Shown here piece by piece: positions 34,221-41,619 of a stretch of 64,000 bases of DNA. The position numbers and the translations under genes were made by a program. How positions within the stretch are numbered: position 1 is the first letter of the stretch; each line of letters starts with the position of its first letter. This DNA comes from Firmicutes bacterium UBA3553 (lineage in GTDB: Bacteria > Bacillota > Clostridia > Tissierellales > Sedimentibacteraceae), in contig DFOA01000053.1 of assembly GCA_002381185.1 (NCBI GenBank), positions 1 through 64,000 on the forward strand, given 5' to 3'. The notes under the pieces are model-generated. The model ran no database searches, was not told the origin of the DNA, and saw only the letters and a program-made list of their open reading frames with translations.

Positions 34221-35471
34221 CTAATTTTTAAAATTTACAAAGGCTGTCATACCCGGCCTTATAGATTGGTCAAGGTTGTTAAGCTTTATTTTCACAGCGT
34301 AAGATACTATATCAAAATTTCCGTTTTCATTTGTAGCCTTCTTTACCGCAAAATCCGGTTCCTTGTTTATTGTGGATATTGTTCCTTCATATGATTTATC
34401 CTTAAATGAAGCAAACTTCACCTCCACAGTCTGACCCTCCTGCAGCCCCATAAGTCTGTCCTCTCCCAGATTTACATTTACCCAGCAGCTTTCCAGATTG
34501 CTTATGGTTCCGATTGAGGTTCCTGTGGACACAAGTTCACCCTCGTCGGAATTTATGGAAGTGACCGTTCCGTCAATTGGGGATTTAATTATTGTATCAT
34601 TCAGATACACCTCAACCTCCTGCAGCCCTGCCTTTGCCTGTTCCAGCTTTTCCCTTGCCGCCACAAGCCCTGCCTGAGCCTGGTTCACCTGCGCAAGTGC
34701 GGCATTGAGCCCTTCGTTCGCCTGTGCAAGCACGGAGCTGCTTGCCAATACCCCGGCTTCTGCCATTGAAACCTGTGCGTCAGCGGCTTCCTTGTCTTCT
34801 GACCTGGCACCTTCTTCTGCCATGCTGAGAGTCTGCTTTGATACCTCCATCTGAGTTTTTATTTCTTCAAGCTTCTGCTTTGTAATTGCTCCACCTTCAT
34901 AAAGTACGGATGCCCTGTTATAGGTGGATTCCCATAATGTGTATGCACTCTGAGCCTGTGCAAGCTCCTGGGCCCTGGCTCCGTTTGCAGCCTTTTTACT
35001 TATTGCAACCGCAATATCTCTTTGGCTTTGACTTGCTTTAACCCCTGCCTGTGCCTGATTTACCCTGTCCTCTGCCAGATTATAATTTGCCTGTGCCATT
35101 TCCACAACGGCCTGAGAGGCATCCACCCCTGCCTGTGCCTGATTCACCTGCGCTACAAGCTGTAACTTTTTTGCTTCAAGCTCTTCGCTGGATATTTCCA
35201 CAATTTTATCTCCTGCTTTAACCTTTTGGCCTTCTTCCACATAAAATTTTACTATCCTGCCGGGTATTTTGGTATTTATGCTTACATCCTTGGCATAAAC
35301 TATTCCCTGCAAAATATCCACTTCCATATTCTTAGCATAAATATCCATGGCTCCTGCTGTTATACCCAGAGCGGCACCACCTACCACAAATGCAATTACA
35401 ATCTTTCTGAAGTTTTTACTAATCCAATTTTTGTCTATGTATTTATTGATATTATCTTTTATATCTTTCAT
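34221..35471 (-). CDS. HlyD-family membrane fusion protein
   Basis: The 416-residue protein has one N-terminal span (residues 25-47), a split lipoyl domain (VDILQGIVYAKDVSINTKIP and VYLNDTIIKSPIDGTVTSIN), an unusually long coiled coil from about 95 to 285 with repeated NQAQAGV, and a beta-barrel end (VNLGEDRLMGLQEGQTVEVK). Such adaptors bridge an inner-membrane exporter and an outer channel. Finding it beside a TolC-like protein in a clostridial context is notable. It overlaps none of its neighbours but lies within 32 bases of the TolC-like gene. Confidence 0.92.
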   Translation of the reverse strand: MKDIKDNINKYIDKNWISKNFRKIVIAFVVGGAALGITAGAMDIYAKNMEVDILQGIVYAKDVSINTKIPGRIVKFYVEEGQKVKAGDKIVEISSEELEAKKLQLVAQVNQAQAGVDASQAVVEMAQANYNLAEDRVNQAQAGVKASQSQRDIAVAISKKAANGARAQELAQAQSAYTLWESTYNRASVLYEGGAITKQKLEEIKTQMEVSKQTLSMAEEGARSEDKEAADAQVSMAEAGVLASSSVLAQANEGLNAALAQVNQAQAGLVAAREKLEQAKAGLQEVEVYLNDTIIKSPIDGTVTSINSDEGELVSTGTSIGTISNLESCWVNVNLGEDRLMGLQEGQTVEVKFASFKDKSYEGTISTINKEPDFAVKKATNENGNFDIVSYAVKIKLNNLDQSIRPGMTAFVNFKN

Positions 35472-35503
35472 AATTAATTCAGTCCTTTCCTGTTATTGCT
35501 AAA

Positions 35504-37123
35504 TTACTTATTTATAAGTATTCCGGAATCATTTTGATACTTAATTCTTGCCATGGTATAGCTGTATCTTATCTGAGCGACCTGGGCCTCAACCTCTGCA
35601 AGCTTCTCCTGCGCCGCAATGAGTTCGGCCATTGTACCAGAGCTTTCCTGAAGATTAAGCTGCTTAAGCAGTGCATTTTCAGCACCGAAGCCTTGTTCAT
35701 ACTTCAGTCTTGCTATTCTTACCACCTCTTCGGCATTATTTATGAGTTCTCCCGACGATTCAAGCATCTTTCCCGCAGCAACCATAGTTTCGTAGGACTG
35801 GCTTATTTCTGATTTCAAATTTGTTTTTGTCTTTTCCAGCTCTATTTCCGCTCCTTTTTTCAACAGCCTTCCTTCGGTAAGCGCTCTGCTGTTATTTCTG
35901 TATTCGGCCCTTGAATTCAGCAGCTCTTCATTTAACTGATAAATTGTCAGCTGACCCAGAAGCTGCTGAATTTCAATTCTGTTTGTAAGTCCGCTTTTCA
36001 GTCCTTCTTCCAGGCTTTCAGCCGTAACATCCTTTTGCATTGAATCTGTCAATGTAATTTCAGCGTCCATGTCGAGATTCATATTTTTCTTAAGCTCATA
36101 AAGAGCATTTTTATAATTTGCTTCGGCAAGATTCAACGCAATTACCGTGCCGTCATAATACATCTTTCCCAAAAGCATGTCATCCTTTGCTTTCATTCCG
36201 TTCTCATAGGAAAGCTTAACCATGTCGTACTGCTTGAGGCCTCGTTCCATGACTGTTTTTTTAAGAAAATAAACTTTTTCCGCATACAGTGCGTCATAAT
36301 AATTTTTTTGGATGAGCATGGCAATCTGATTTTTGTAAATTTCCTTTGCATACCTGGTTACATCGAGATTAACGCCTGCCATGGTGACCATCAGCTTGCC
36401 AGCATCATTTGCGTCAAGGTTTATTACAGTGTTGAAATCAATCTTTGTACCTACCTTTTCCGACGTATCCTTCATAACCTCCTTGAATTGCTCCTGCTTT
36501 AATTCAAGTGTTTTTTCCGCCTCATTGATTGCCGTTCTGCCTTCATCAATCGAATCCTGCTTTAAACCCAATTGTGTCCTTGCCTCATCAACAACCTTCG
36601 AAACAACAGAATCTGCAATTGCAGACGGAACTCCTGCCGCAATCAGCGTATCCAGTATATTTGCTCCCGTCTGAACAGAAACTTCGCCGACTCCGGGAAT
36701 AGGAACCGTTAAAGCCATGGGAGCTATTCCTTTTGACAGCAAATCTTTAGCATTGTCCACCTGCTCCTGCCCCTCACCTAACTGTTTTCTCTTGTCAAAT
36801 AGCTGATTAGATGCGTCGTTCAGCAGTTTTTTTGCATCCTTCAAATCTTCTGAGTTTTTAGAGGCATTCTGTGATGCTACCATCGCAAGCCGTATTTTGT
36901 TGTCTAAAAGCTCAATGCTTTTATTGTGCTCAAGCCCAAACTTAACAGCCGCGTCAGCTGTAAGCACCATAGGGGAGATATCTTTATTTTCATCTTTTTT
37001 ATCAGCCATCTCGGACGGAAGTTTGTAAGGCACCGCAAGTATGTCCTTACCGTAAACGGGACTGATGGAAGACAGTATAATTGCCGCCGCACATACGCAT
37101 GCCGCAATTTTTTTAATATTCAT
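35504..37123 (-). CDS. TolC-family protein
   Basis: The 539-residue protein begins with a signal peptide (MNIKKIAACVCAAAIILSSI, cleavage near SPVYG) and has the TolC repeat pattern of paired long helices, with LTADAAVKFGLEHNKSIELL at the start and LTNRIEIQQLLGQLTIYQLN later. A long insertion near residues 115-215 separates the first helix pair. In Gram-negatives TolC forms the outer-membrane efflux duct; clostridial homologues have no obvious outer membrane to cross. The start at 37123 follows AAAGGA and overlaps the preceding gene by 11 bases. Confidence 0.87.
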   Translation of the reverse strand: MNIKKIAACVCAAAIILSSISPVYGKDILAVPYKLPSEMADKKDENKDISPMVLTADAAVKFGLEHNKSIELLDNKIRLAMVASQNASKNSEDLKDAKKLLNDASNQLFDKRKQLGEGQEQVDNAKDLLSKGIAPMALTVPIPGVGEVSVQTGANILDTLIAAGVPSAIADSVVSKVVDEARTQLGLKQDSIDEGRTAINEAEKTLELKQEQFKEVMKDTSEKVGTKIDFNTVINLDANDAGKLMVTMAGVNLDVTRYAKEIYKNQIAMLIQKNYYDALYAEKVYFLKKTVMERGLKQYDMVKLSYENGMKAKDDMLLGKMYYDGTVIALNLAEANYKNALYELKKNMNLDMDAEITLTDSMQKDVTAESLEEGLKSGLTNRIEIQQLLGQLTIYQLNEELLNSRAEYRNNSRALTEGRLLKKGAEIELEKTKTNLKSEISQSYETMVAAGKMLESSGELINNAEEVVRIARLKYEQGFGAENALLKQLNLQESSGTMAELIAAQEKLAEVEAQVAQIRYSYTMARIKYQNDSGILINK

Positions 37124-37520
37124 GTTGTTCAATCCTTTCTTTATTGTTGTCAAATAAATATATTTCAATTTTTTGGGACTTCAAATATGTTTTCTCATAT
37201 GAGTCAATTGCTTTTAATCCGTCAGTTTCCAATATGATGTATTTTACTTTGTTCTTTTCAATATAATCATTTAGTATTTTTATGGGATTGTCAGAAAAAA
37301 AGACGAGCATCTGCGCCTCCATATTATTTGATATCATAAGCATGCCGTCCAGTTCTCTGCTGAACCTCTTACCCCATTCACTTTTTTGCCGGACATTTAT
37401 CACATTGAGCTTTGTTTTTGTTATGTCGGCGATTTCTTTACCCTTATTTATCAATAAGCCGAATTCATGACGCGATAATACAAAAACAAGAGTTACATAT
37501 TTTTCGGTTTTATCAAGCAT
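37113..37520 (-). CDS. Hypothetical protein, 135 residues, first gene of the efflux operon
   Basis: The protein alternates beta strands and helices (YVTLVFVLSRHEFGLLINKG, TKLNVINVRQKSEWGKRFSR, AQMLVFFSDNPIKILNDYIE, YIILETDGLK), a Rossmann-like layout that recalls the UspA/KdpD universal-stress fold, but no nucleotide motif is clear. It is soluble. Its 3' end overlaps the TolC-like gene by 11 bases, so it belongs to the efflux operon. It might be a regulatory subunit. Confidence 0.7.
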   Translation of the reverse strand: MLDKTEKYVTLVFVLSRHEFGLLINKGKEIADITKTKLNVINVRQKSEWGKRFSRELDGMLMISNNMEAQMLVFFSDNPIKILNDYIEKNKVKYIILETDGLKAIDSYEKTYLKSQKIEIYLFDNNKERIEQHEY

Positions 37521-37528
37521 AATTCACC

Positions 37529-37604
37529 TCACAATTGTCGTCCTCGTGAGCTACTATATTATCAAAATATGTCACCAGTTTGATATAGTTCCGAACAATT
37601 GTGA
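37529..37604 (-). promoter_or_regulatory. Nested inverted repeats upstream of the efflux operon
   Basis: TCACAATTGT (37529-37538) and ACAATTGTGA (37595-37604) are perfect outer arms 56 bases apart. Inside lie TATCAAA (37560-37566) and TTTGATA (37579-37585), 12 bases apart. The interval separates the kinase terminator from the operon start and must contain its promoter; the repeats are candidate sites for the response regulator encoded at 39050-39739. Confidence 0.45.
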
Positions 37605-37623
37605 ACTTTTCATTTTATTATGA

Positions 37624-37665
37624 CATCTAAAAAGGATATATGCCGAAATATATCCTTTAGATGAA
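37624..37665 (-). terminator. Terminator of the two-component system
   Basis: AAAGGATATAT (37631-37641) and ATATATCCTTT (37648-37658) form the stem, extended by flanking ATCTAA/TTAGAT. On the minus strand a TTTTT follows. It separates the kinase gene from the efflux operon. Confidence 0.75.
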
Positions 37666-37671
37666 TTAATA

Positions 37672-39048
37672 TTAATTTTCTTCCTTGTGAACCGTAAATT
37701 CAAATGTGCTGCCGCATCCATAAGTGCTGATAACATTGATTCTTTCGCCCATTATGATCAGTATTTCCTTTGCAATGGACAAACCAAGTCCCGAGCCCTT
37801 TTTTGACCTAGATTTATCGCTTTTATAAAACCTGTCAAAAATATAGCCCAGCTCATCCTCAGCAATTCCTATTCCGCTGTCTCTTACAGAAATAAGGACG
37901 TCATTCGACTTTTCCTCTGTAAATATTTCTATTTTTCCTCCCTCAGGAGTAAATTTATACGCATTATCCAGTAATATTACAAGTATCTGCTCAATTCTGT
38001 CGTAATTTGTATAAACTCTGGGCAATACGACGGGATTGTATATGAGGTTTATACTGTCATTAGAAAGCTTATATCTTTCATATACCATTTCAATTACCGA
38101 ATTGAGATCGACAGAAGCTTTTTCGATAGGCTGATTGCTCTGCAGCCTGGAAAGCTCCATAATATCATCCACAAGTCTGGACAACCTCATACTTTCCTGA
38201 TAAATAATTTTATGATACCTTTTAATGTCCTCTTCGTCTGTCACAATAGAATCCATGAGAGGCTCAATAAGACCCCTTATGGAGGTAAGTGGAGACCTAA
38301 GCTCATGTGATACGTTGGCAACATATTCCCGCCGCACCTTTTCAAGCTTTTCAAGCTCTGTTATATCCCTGAATAAAACAACTGCGCCAACCACTTCATT
38401 TTTTTCATTTTCAATGGATGACATTGCTATCCTCATAATAACATCTCCGCATACACAATTCTTGACTATAGTGTACTTACATTCTATTGCCTGACTAAGT
38501 TCATTCAATTCTTCTTTAAGAACGCCTATGTCATCTATACAGCGGTCCTTCACCTCATTCTCCTTCAGAGAAAACATTTCTAAAAAAACCTTGTTATAAT
38601 GCGTAATGCGCCTGTTTTCATCTACCGCCATCATCCCCTCATCAAGGCCGTTCAAAACCTGGCAAAGTCTGTTTTTTTCGATGAAAAGCTGAGAAACATT
38701 CCTGTATAAGTCGATTGACATCTTGTTCAAGGTTCTTCCCAAAAGCCCTATTTCATCCTTTAAATTTTCATCAGCGCGTACTGAAAAGTCCCCCTGGCTC
38801 ATAGAAATAGCAACATTTATTGCATTTTTTACAGGCTTTATAATCCTTTTCAAAACAAGGTAGGAAAGTGCTGCCACAAAGGGAATTATAATGGCGATTG
38901 AAATAAAAAGAGTTTGTACAAGTGTTTCTATCTTATCTGCTTTGCTGCCCTCTATCAGGTACACTCCCAATGAGGCAATAAGTATGGAAGATATGAATAT
39001 GGAAGCTGAAATTAATATGGTTATTCGCCTAATCAATATATTTTTCAT
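37672..39048 (-). CDS. Sensor histidine kinase, PhoR/WalK type
   Basis: The 458-residue protein has two spans (about 8-33 and 45-66) with a very short outer loop, a HAMP linker, a PAS domain (about 122-230), a HisKA domain with phospho-acceptor H248 in NVSHELRSPL, and an ATPase domain with DNAYKFTPEGG, DSGIGI and GSGLGLSIAKE. The tiny outer loop implies sensing in the membrane, fitting a trigger such as a membrane-active drug. The ATG at 39048 lies 1 base after the response regulator stop and follows GAGG. Its likely target is the efflux operon downstream. Confidence 0.95.
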   Translation of the reverse strand: MKNILIRRITILISASIFISSILIASLGVYLIEGSKADKIETLVQTLFISIAIIIPFVAALSYLVLKRIIKPVKNAINVAISMSQGDFSVRADENLKDEIGLLGRTLNKMSIDLYRNVSQLFIEKNRLCQVLNGLDEGMMAVDENRRITHYNKVFLEMFSLKENEVKDRCIDDIGVLKEELNELSQAIECKYTIVKNCVCGDVIMRIAMSSIENEKNEVVGAVVLFRDITELEKLEKVRREYVANVSHELRSPLTSIRGLIEPLMDSIVTDEEDIKRYHKIIYQESMRLSRLVDDIMELSRLQSNQPIEKASVDLNSVIEMVYERYKLSNDSINLIYNPVVLPRVYTNYDRIEQILVILLDNAYKFTPEGGKIEIFTEEKSNDVLISVRDSGIGIAEDELGYIFDRFYKSDKSRSKKGSGLGLSIAKEILIIMGERINVISTYGCGSTFEFTVHKEEN

Positions 39049-39049
39049 A

Positions 39050-39739
39050 TTATTCTGCCTCAAATTTGTACCCGACACCGTAAACAGTCTGCAGCTCCCA
39101 GCTTGTCCCTTCCTGCGGCAGCTTCGCTCTTATTCTTTTTATATGAGTATCTACAGTCCTTGTATCTCCATAATAATCATAACCCCAAACCCTGTTAAGA
39201 ATCTGTTCTCTTGAGAATACTTGTCCCGGATTCGACGCCAGCAAATAAAGTATTTCTACTTCTTTAGGAGTTGATATAACAACACTGTCATCAAATTTAA
39301 CACGATAATGTTTAAGGCTTATTTCAAGGCGATTAAAATATAATACTGAAGATTTACCTTCTGATGCATTTTCAATCACGCGCCTTCTTACAGCTTTTAT
39401 GCGTGCAACAACCTCCCTTGGACTGAAGGGTTTTACAATGTAATCATCAGCACCCAGCTCAAGTCCCAAAATCTTGTCTATTTCTTCTCCCTTGGCAGTA
39501 AGCATTATTATGGGAACACCACTTGTCTTTCTCACCTCTTTGCATACATTCAACCCGTTTACCTTCGGCATCATTACATCCAATACAACCAAAGAAGGAG
39601 GTGTCGTTTTAATAATCTTTAGTGCCTCTTCGCCATCATAGGCTGATACACATACAAAGCCTTCGTTTTTCAGGTATATTTCCAGCGATTCATGCACAAT
39701 CGGATCGTCATCACAAATTAAAATATTAACATTCTGCAT
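39050..39739 (-). CDS. OmpR/PhoB-type response regulator
   Basis: The 229-residue protein has a receiver domain (acidic pocket ICDDDP, phospho-acceptor D54 in VVLDVMMP, K in DYIVKPF) and a winged-helix effector domain ending TVDTHIKRIRAKLPQ and GVGYKFEAE. It is encoded first, with the kinase immediately after, and the efflux operon lies next on the same strand. A promoter with TTGAAT and TAAAAT precedes it, and AAAGGAAG stands before the ATG. Confidence 0.96.
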   Translation of the reverse strand: MQNVNILICDDDPIVHESLEIYLKNEGFVCVSAYDGEEALKIIKTTPPSLVVLDVMMPKVNGLNVCKEVRKTSGVPIIMLTAKGEEIDKILGLELGADDYIVKPFSPREVVARIKAVRRRVIENASEGKSSVLYFNRLEISLKHYRVKFDDSVVISTPKEVEILYLLASNPGQVFSREQILNRVWGYDYYGDTRTVDTHIKRIRAKLPQEGTSWELQTVYGVGYKFEAE

Positions 39740-39774
39740 ACTATACTTCCTTTGTAATTTTATAACTCAAATTT

Positions 39775-39802
39775 ATTTTATATCATTTTTAAAATAATTC
39801 AA
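39775..39802 (-). promoter_or_regulatory. Sigma-A promoter of the two-component system
   Basis: On the minus strand TTGAAT (39797-39802) and TAAAAT (39775-39780) are 16 bases apart, about 36 bases before the response-regulator start codon. Confidence 0.6.
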
Positions 39803-39898
39803 CAAATTTTAATTTATATGTTTATCTTCTAACATTGCATGAATATGTTCTAATAAGTATCCGCGATAATTTTATAGTCCATTTGACTTGAACCCCCG

Positions 39899-40199
39899 TC
39901 GCACTAATTCAATGGCCTTTTTAGGGTAATTGCGTACATAAACGCCACAGCCAAGGGCATACCTCATTATCTGCTTGAGATAACACCTTGCCCTCTTTGT
40001 TGTTGCCACCGGCTGCATCGGGCTGAATTTTCTTGCTGCCTGACCGTTCCAGACATATCCGTCAGAACGGTAATATAATCTATTTACAGAACCGTCTGTC
40101 TTTCCAAGCGAATTAATTTATACAGAAATAAACTCTCCATATGTTCTCATGAACGATACTGAGAGTTTATTTCAATTAGACGCTTTATATGCAATCTAA
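39899..40199 (-). pseudogene. Collapsed co-linear copy of the 55.5-58.8 kb block
   Basis: Four segments match, in the same order and orientation, 55503-55607 (iron-sulfur protein, second cluster region), 55696-55736 (41 bases identical), 56602-56661 (lipoprotein 3' end, two mismatches in 60) and 58686-58781 (the stem-loop after the methyltransferase gene). The three missing intervals are about 88, 865 and 2024 bases. The joins fall at short shared sequences such as GTTG. One extra G breaks the reading frame of the first segment. Nothing here is translatable; it is the residue of a second copy of that locus. The remaining bases of the 39.74-40.24 kb gap show no gene. Confidence 0.88.
40125..40173. 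terminator. Conserved stem-loop, second copy
   Basis: Arms GAAATAAACTCTC (40125-40137) and GAGAGTTTATTTC (40161-40173) pair fully. Compared with the copy at 58707-58755, a C-G pair has become T-A and a G-T pair has become A-T, so pairing is kept. An inner GTTC...GAAC stem is also conserved. It may still terminate the leftward histidine-phosphatase operon's neighbour or any read-through. Confidence 0.7.
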
Positions 40200-40236
40200 A
40201 CTTCTCCTGATGGCTTTTTTTGATATAACTTTGGTA

Positions 40237-40842
40237 TCATTTGGGGTCTATACTTACTGTTTCACACTGCCATCTCTGGCATAGTCCATCCCTGAAAAGT
40301 TTATTTACACATCCATAAGGCGGACGTACATTAAATATCTTATCTAAAGGGAAATCCAAAAGCTTGCTCAGTATAACCCTGATAACTCCTGCATGAGTAA
40401 TTATTATCACATCCCCGGCGGAACTTCCAATGATATCTTCAAATACCGATATCACTCTTTTTTGAAGCTGATAAAAACTCTCCCCACCAGGAGGCTTGAA
40501 TGTATCTATATAATTTCCTCTTTTTTCGTATAACTCAGGGAACCGGTTTTGTATATATGAAAAGGATTTACCCTCCCATTCACCCATATCAATCTCATTT
40601 AATCCATTAATTAGCTCTTTCTCTATATTTCTGCCATCTAATATAATTTCTAAAGTTTGTACACACCTTATTAAAGAACTGCTATAAGCTTTCTCTATAT
40701 CAATGCCGGAAAAATATTCCTTTAGCCTCCCAGCCTGTTCAATTCCCTCATTGCAAAGCGGCAAATCGGTAATCCCAATATACCGCTTTTCCGCACCCTC
40801 ATCAATTTTACCATGTCTTATCAGATAAATTTTTTTATCCAT
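40237..40842 (-). CDS. Histidine phosphatase family protein (CobC/phosphoglycerate mutase-like)
   Basis: The 201-residue protein has the RHG motif in IYLIRHGKIDEGAEKRYIG, the second histidine in VIIITHAGVIRVIL, and ELINGLNEIDMGEWEGKSFS with the acidic catalytic residue. It removes phosphate from a small molecule through a phosphohistidine. Relatives include alpha-ribazole phosphatase, but there are no cobalamin genes here. It closes the long Mop operon, 24 bases after the NuoG-like gene; phosphatases of this kind also occur near molybdenum hydroxylase clusters, possibly in cofactor maturation. The ATG at 40842 follows AAAAGG. Confidence 0.88.
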   Translation of the reverse strand: MDKKIYLIRHGKIDEGAEKRYIGITDLPLCNEGIEQAGRLKEYFSGIDIEKAYSSSLIRCVQTLEIILDGRNIEKELINGLNEIDMGEWEGKSFSYIQNRFPELYEKRGNYIDTFKPPGGESFYQLQKRVISVFEDIIGSSAGDVIIITHAGVIRVILSKLLDFPLDKIFNVRPPYGCVNKLFRDGLCQRWQCETVSIDPK

Positions 40843-40866
40843 AAACAATACCTTTTCGCAGTTACC

Positions 40867-41613
40867 TTAATTTTTAATTTCCATCATTTTCTTTGCTGTT
40901 AATCTCTTTTTACAGTTTTCACAGATCAGCTCTTCCGGAATATCAAGCTTTTTATTAACATACTCATATTGCTCTTTCGTAATAAAGTATCGGCCGCATT
41001 CACCGCATTTCAACAGTTTGAACTCCTTGCCCCATATTTTTCGGATTCCGCTTCCTTCTTCCATTTTAATGCATCCTGTGGGACAGACATAAGCACATGA
41101 GCCGCAGCCGATGCATTCGACTGAAGGCTCCTCATATGGTGCAGCAACCTTTTTGATCGTTCCTCTGTTAATGGTTGAGATAGCGTTACAGCCTAATTCT
41201 TCACATGCTTTAACACATAATCCGCACATGATGCAGTCATTTCCGTAATCCATTTCAAAGCGGGAGTAATCACCTGCACCACAGTCTTCTATCATGGATT
41301 CAATCATTTCATTTTCCGGTGCTTCTGCTTTCAGAAGACTTAGTAAGGTTCTTCGCATCCTTTTGATATCTTCAGTATTGGTTTCGACGGCCATATCCCT
41401 CATTACAGGAAAGATGCAAGAGGTAACCACTCTTTTCTTTCCGTTTTCGATGGCTTCCACGATACAGATCCTGCAGGTTGCCAGACCTCTCAGTGACTCA
41501 AGATGGCATAAGTGCGGAATGGTGATGCCGTTGCGTTTTGCGATGTCAATCAGGAATTCGCCTTTTTCGGCCATACATTCTTTTCCATTAATAATAACTG
41601 TTACAGTATTCAT
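40867..41613 (-). CDS. NuoG/HydA N-terminal-like iron-sulfur subunit without catalytic domain
   Basis: The 248-residue protein has a plant-type [2Fe-2S] domain (CHLESLRGLATCRIC), the His-Cys-type segment typical of NuoG, and two [4Fe-4S] motifs, CIMCGLCVKACEELGC and CIGCGSCAYVCPTGC. After these it ends with a short zinc-ribbon-like tail (CGECG, CENCKKR). The molybdopterin or H-cluster domain of NuoG or HydA is absent, so it is an electron relay only. With the NuoE- and NuoF-like proteins it forms a soluble diaphorase module like that of HydABC or NAD-linked formate dehydrogenases. AGGTGAGG precedes the ATG. Confidence 0.9.
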   Translation of the reverse strand: MNTVTVIINGKECMAEKGEFLIDIAKRNGITIPHLCHLESLRGLATCRICIVEAIENGKKRVVTSCIFPVMRDMAVETNTEDIKRMRRTLLSLLKAEAPENEMIESMIEDCGAGDYSRFEMDYGNDCIMCGLCVKACEELGCNAISTINRGTIKKVAAPYEEPSVECIGCGSCAYVCPTGCIKMEEGSGIRKIWGKEFKLLKCGECGRYFITKEQYEYVNKKLDIPEELICENCKKRLTAKKMMEIKN

Positions 41614-41619
41614 TTTTCC

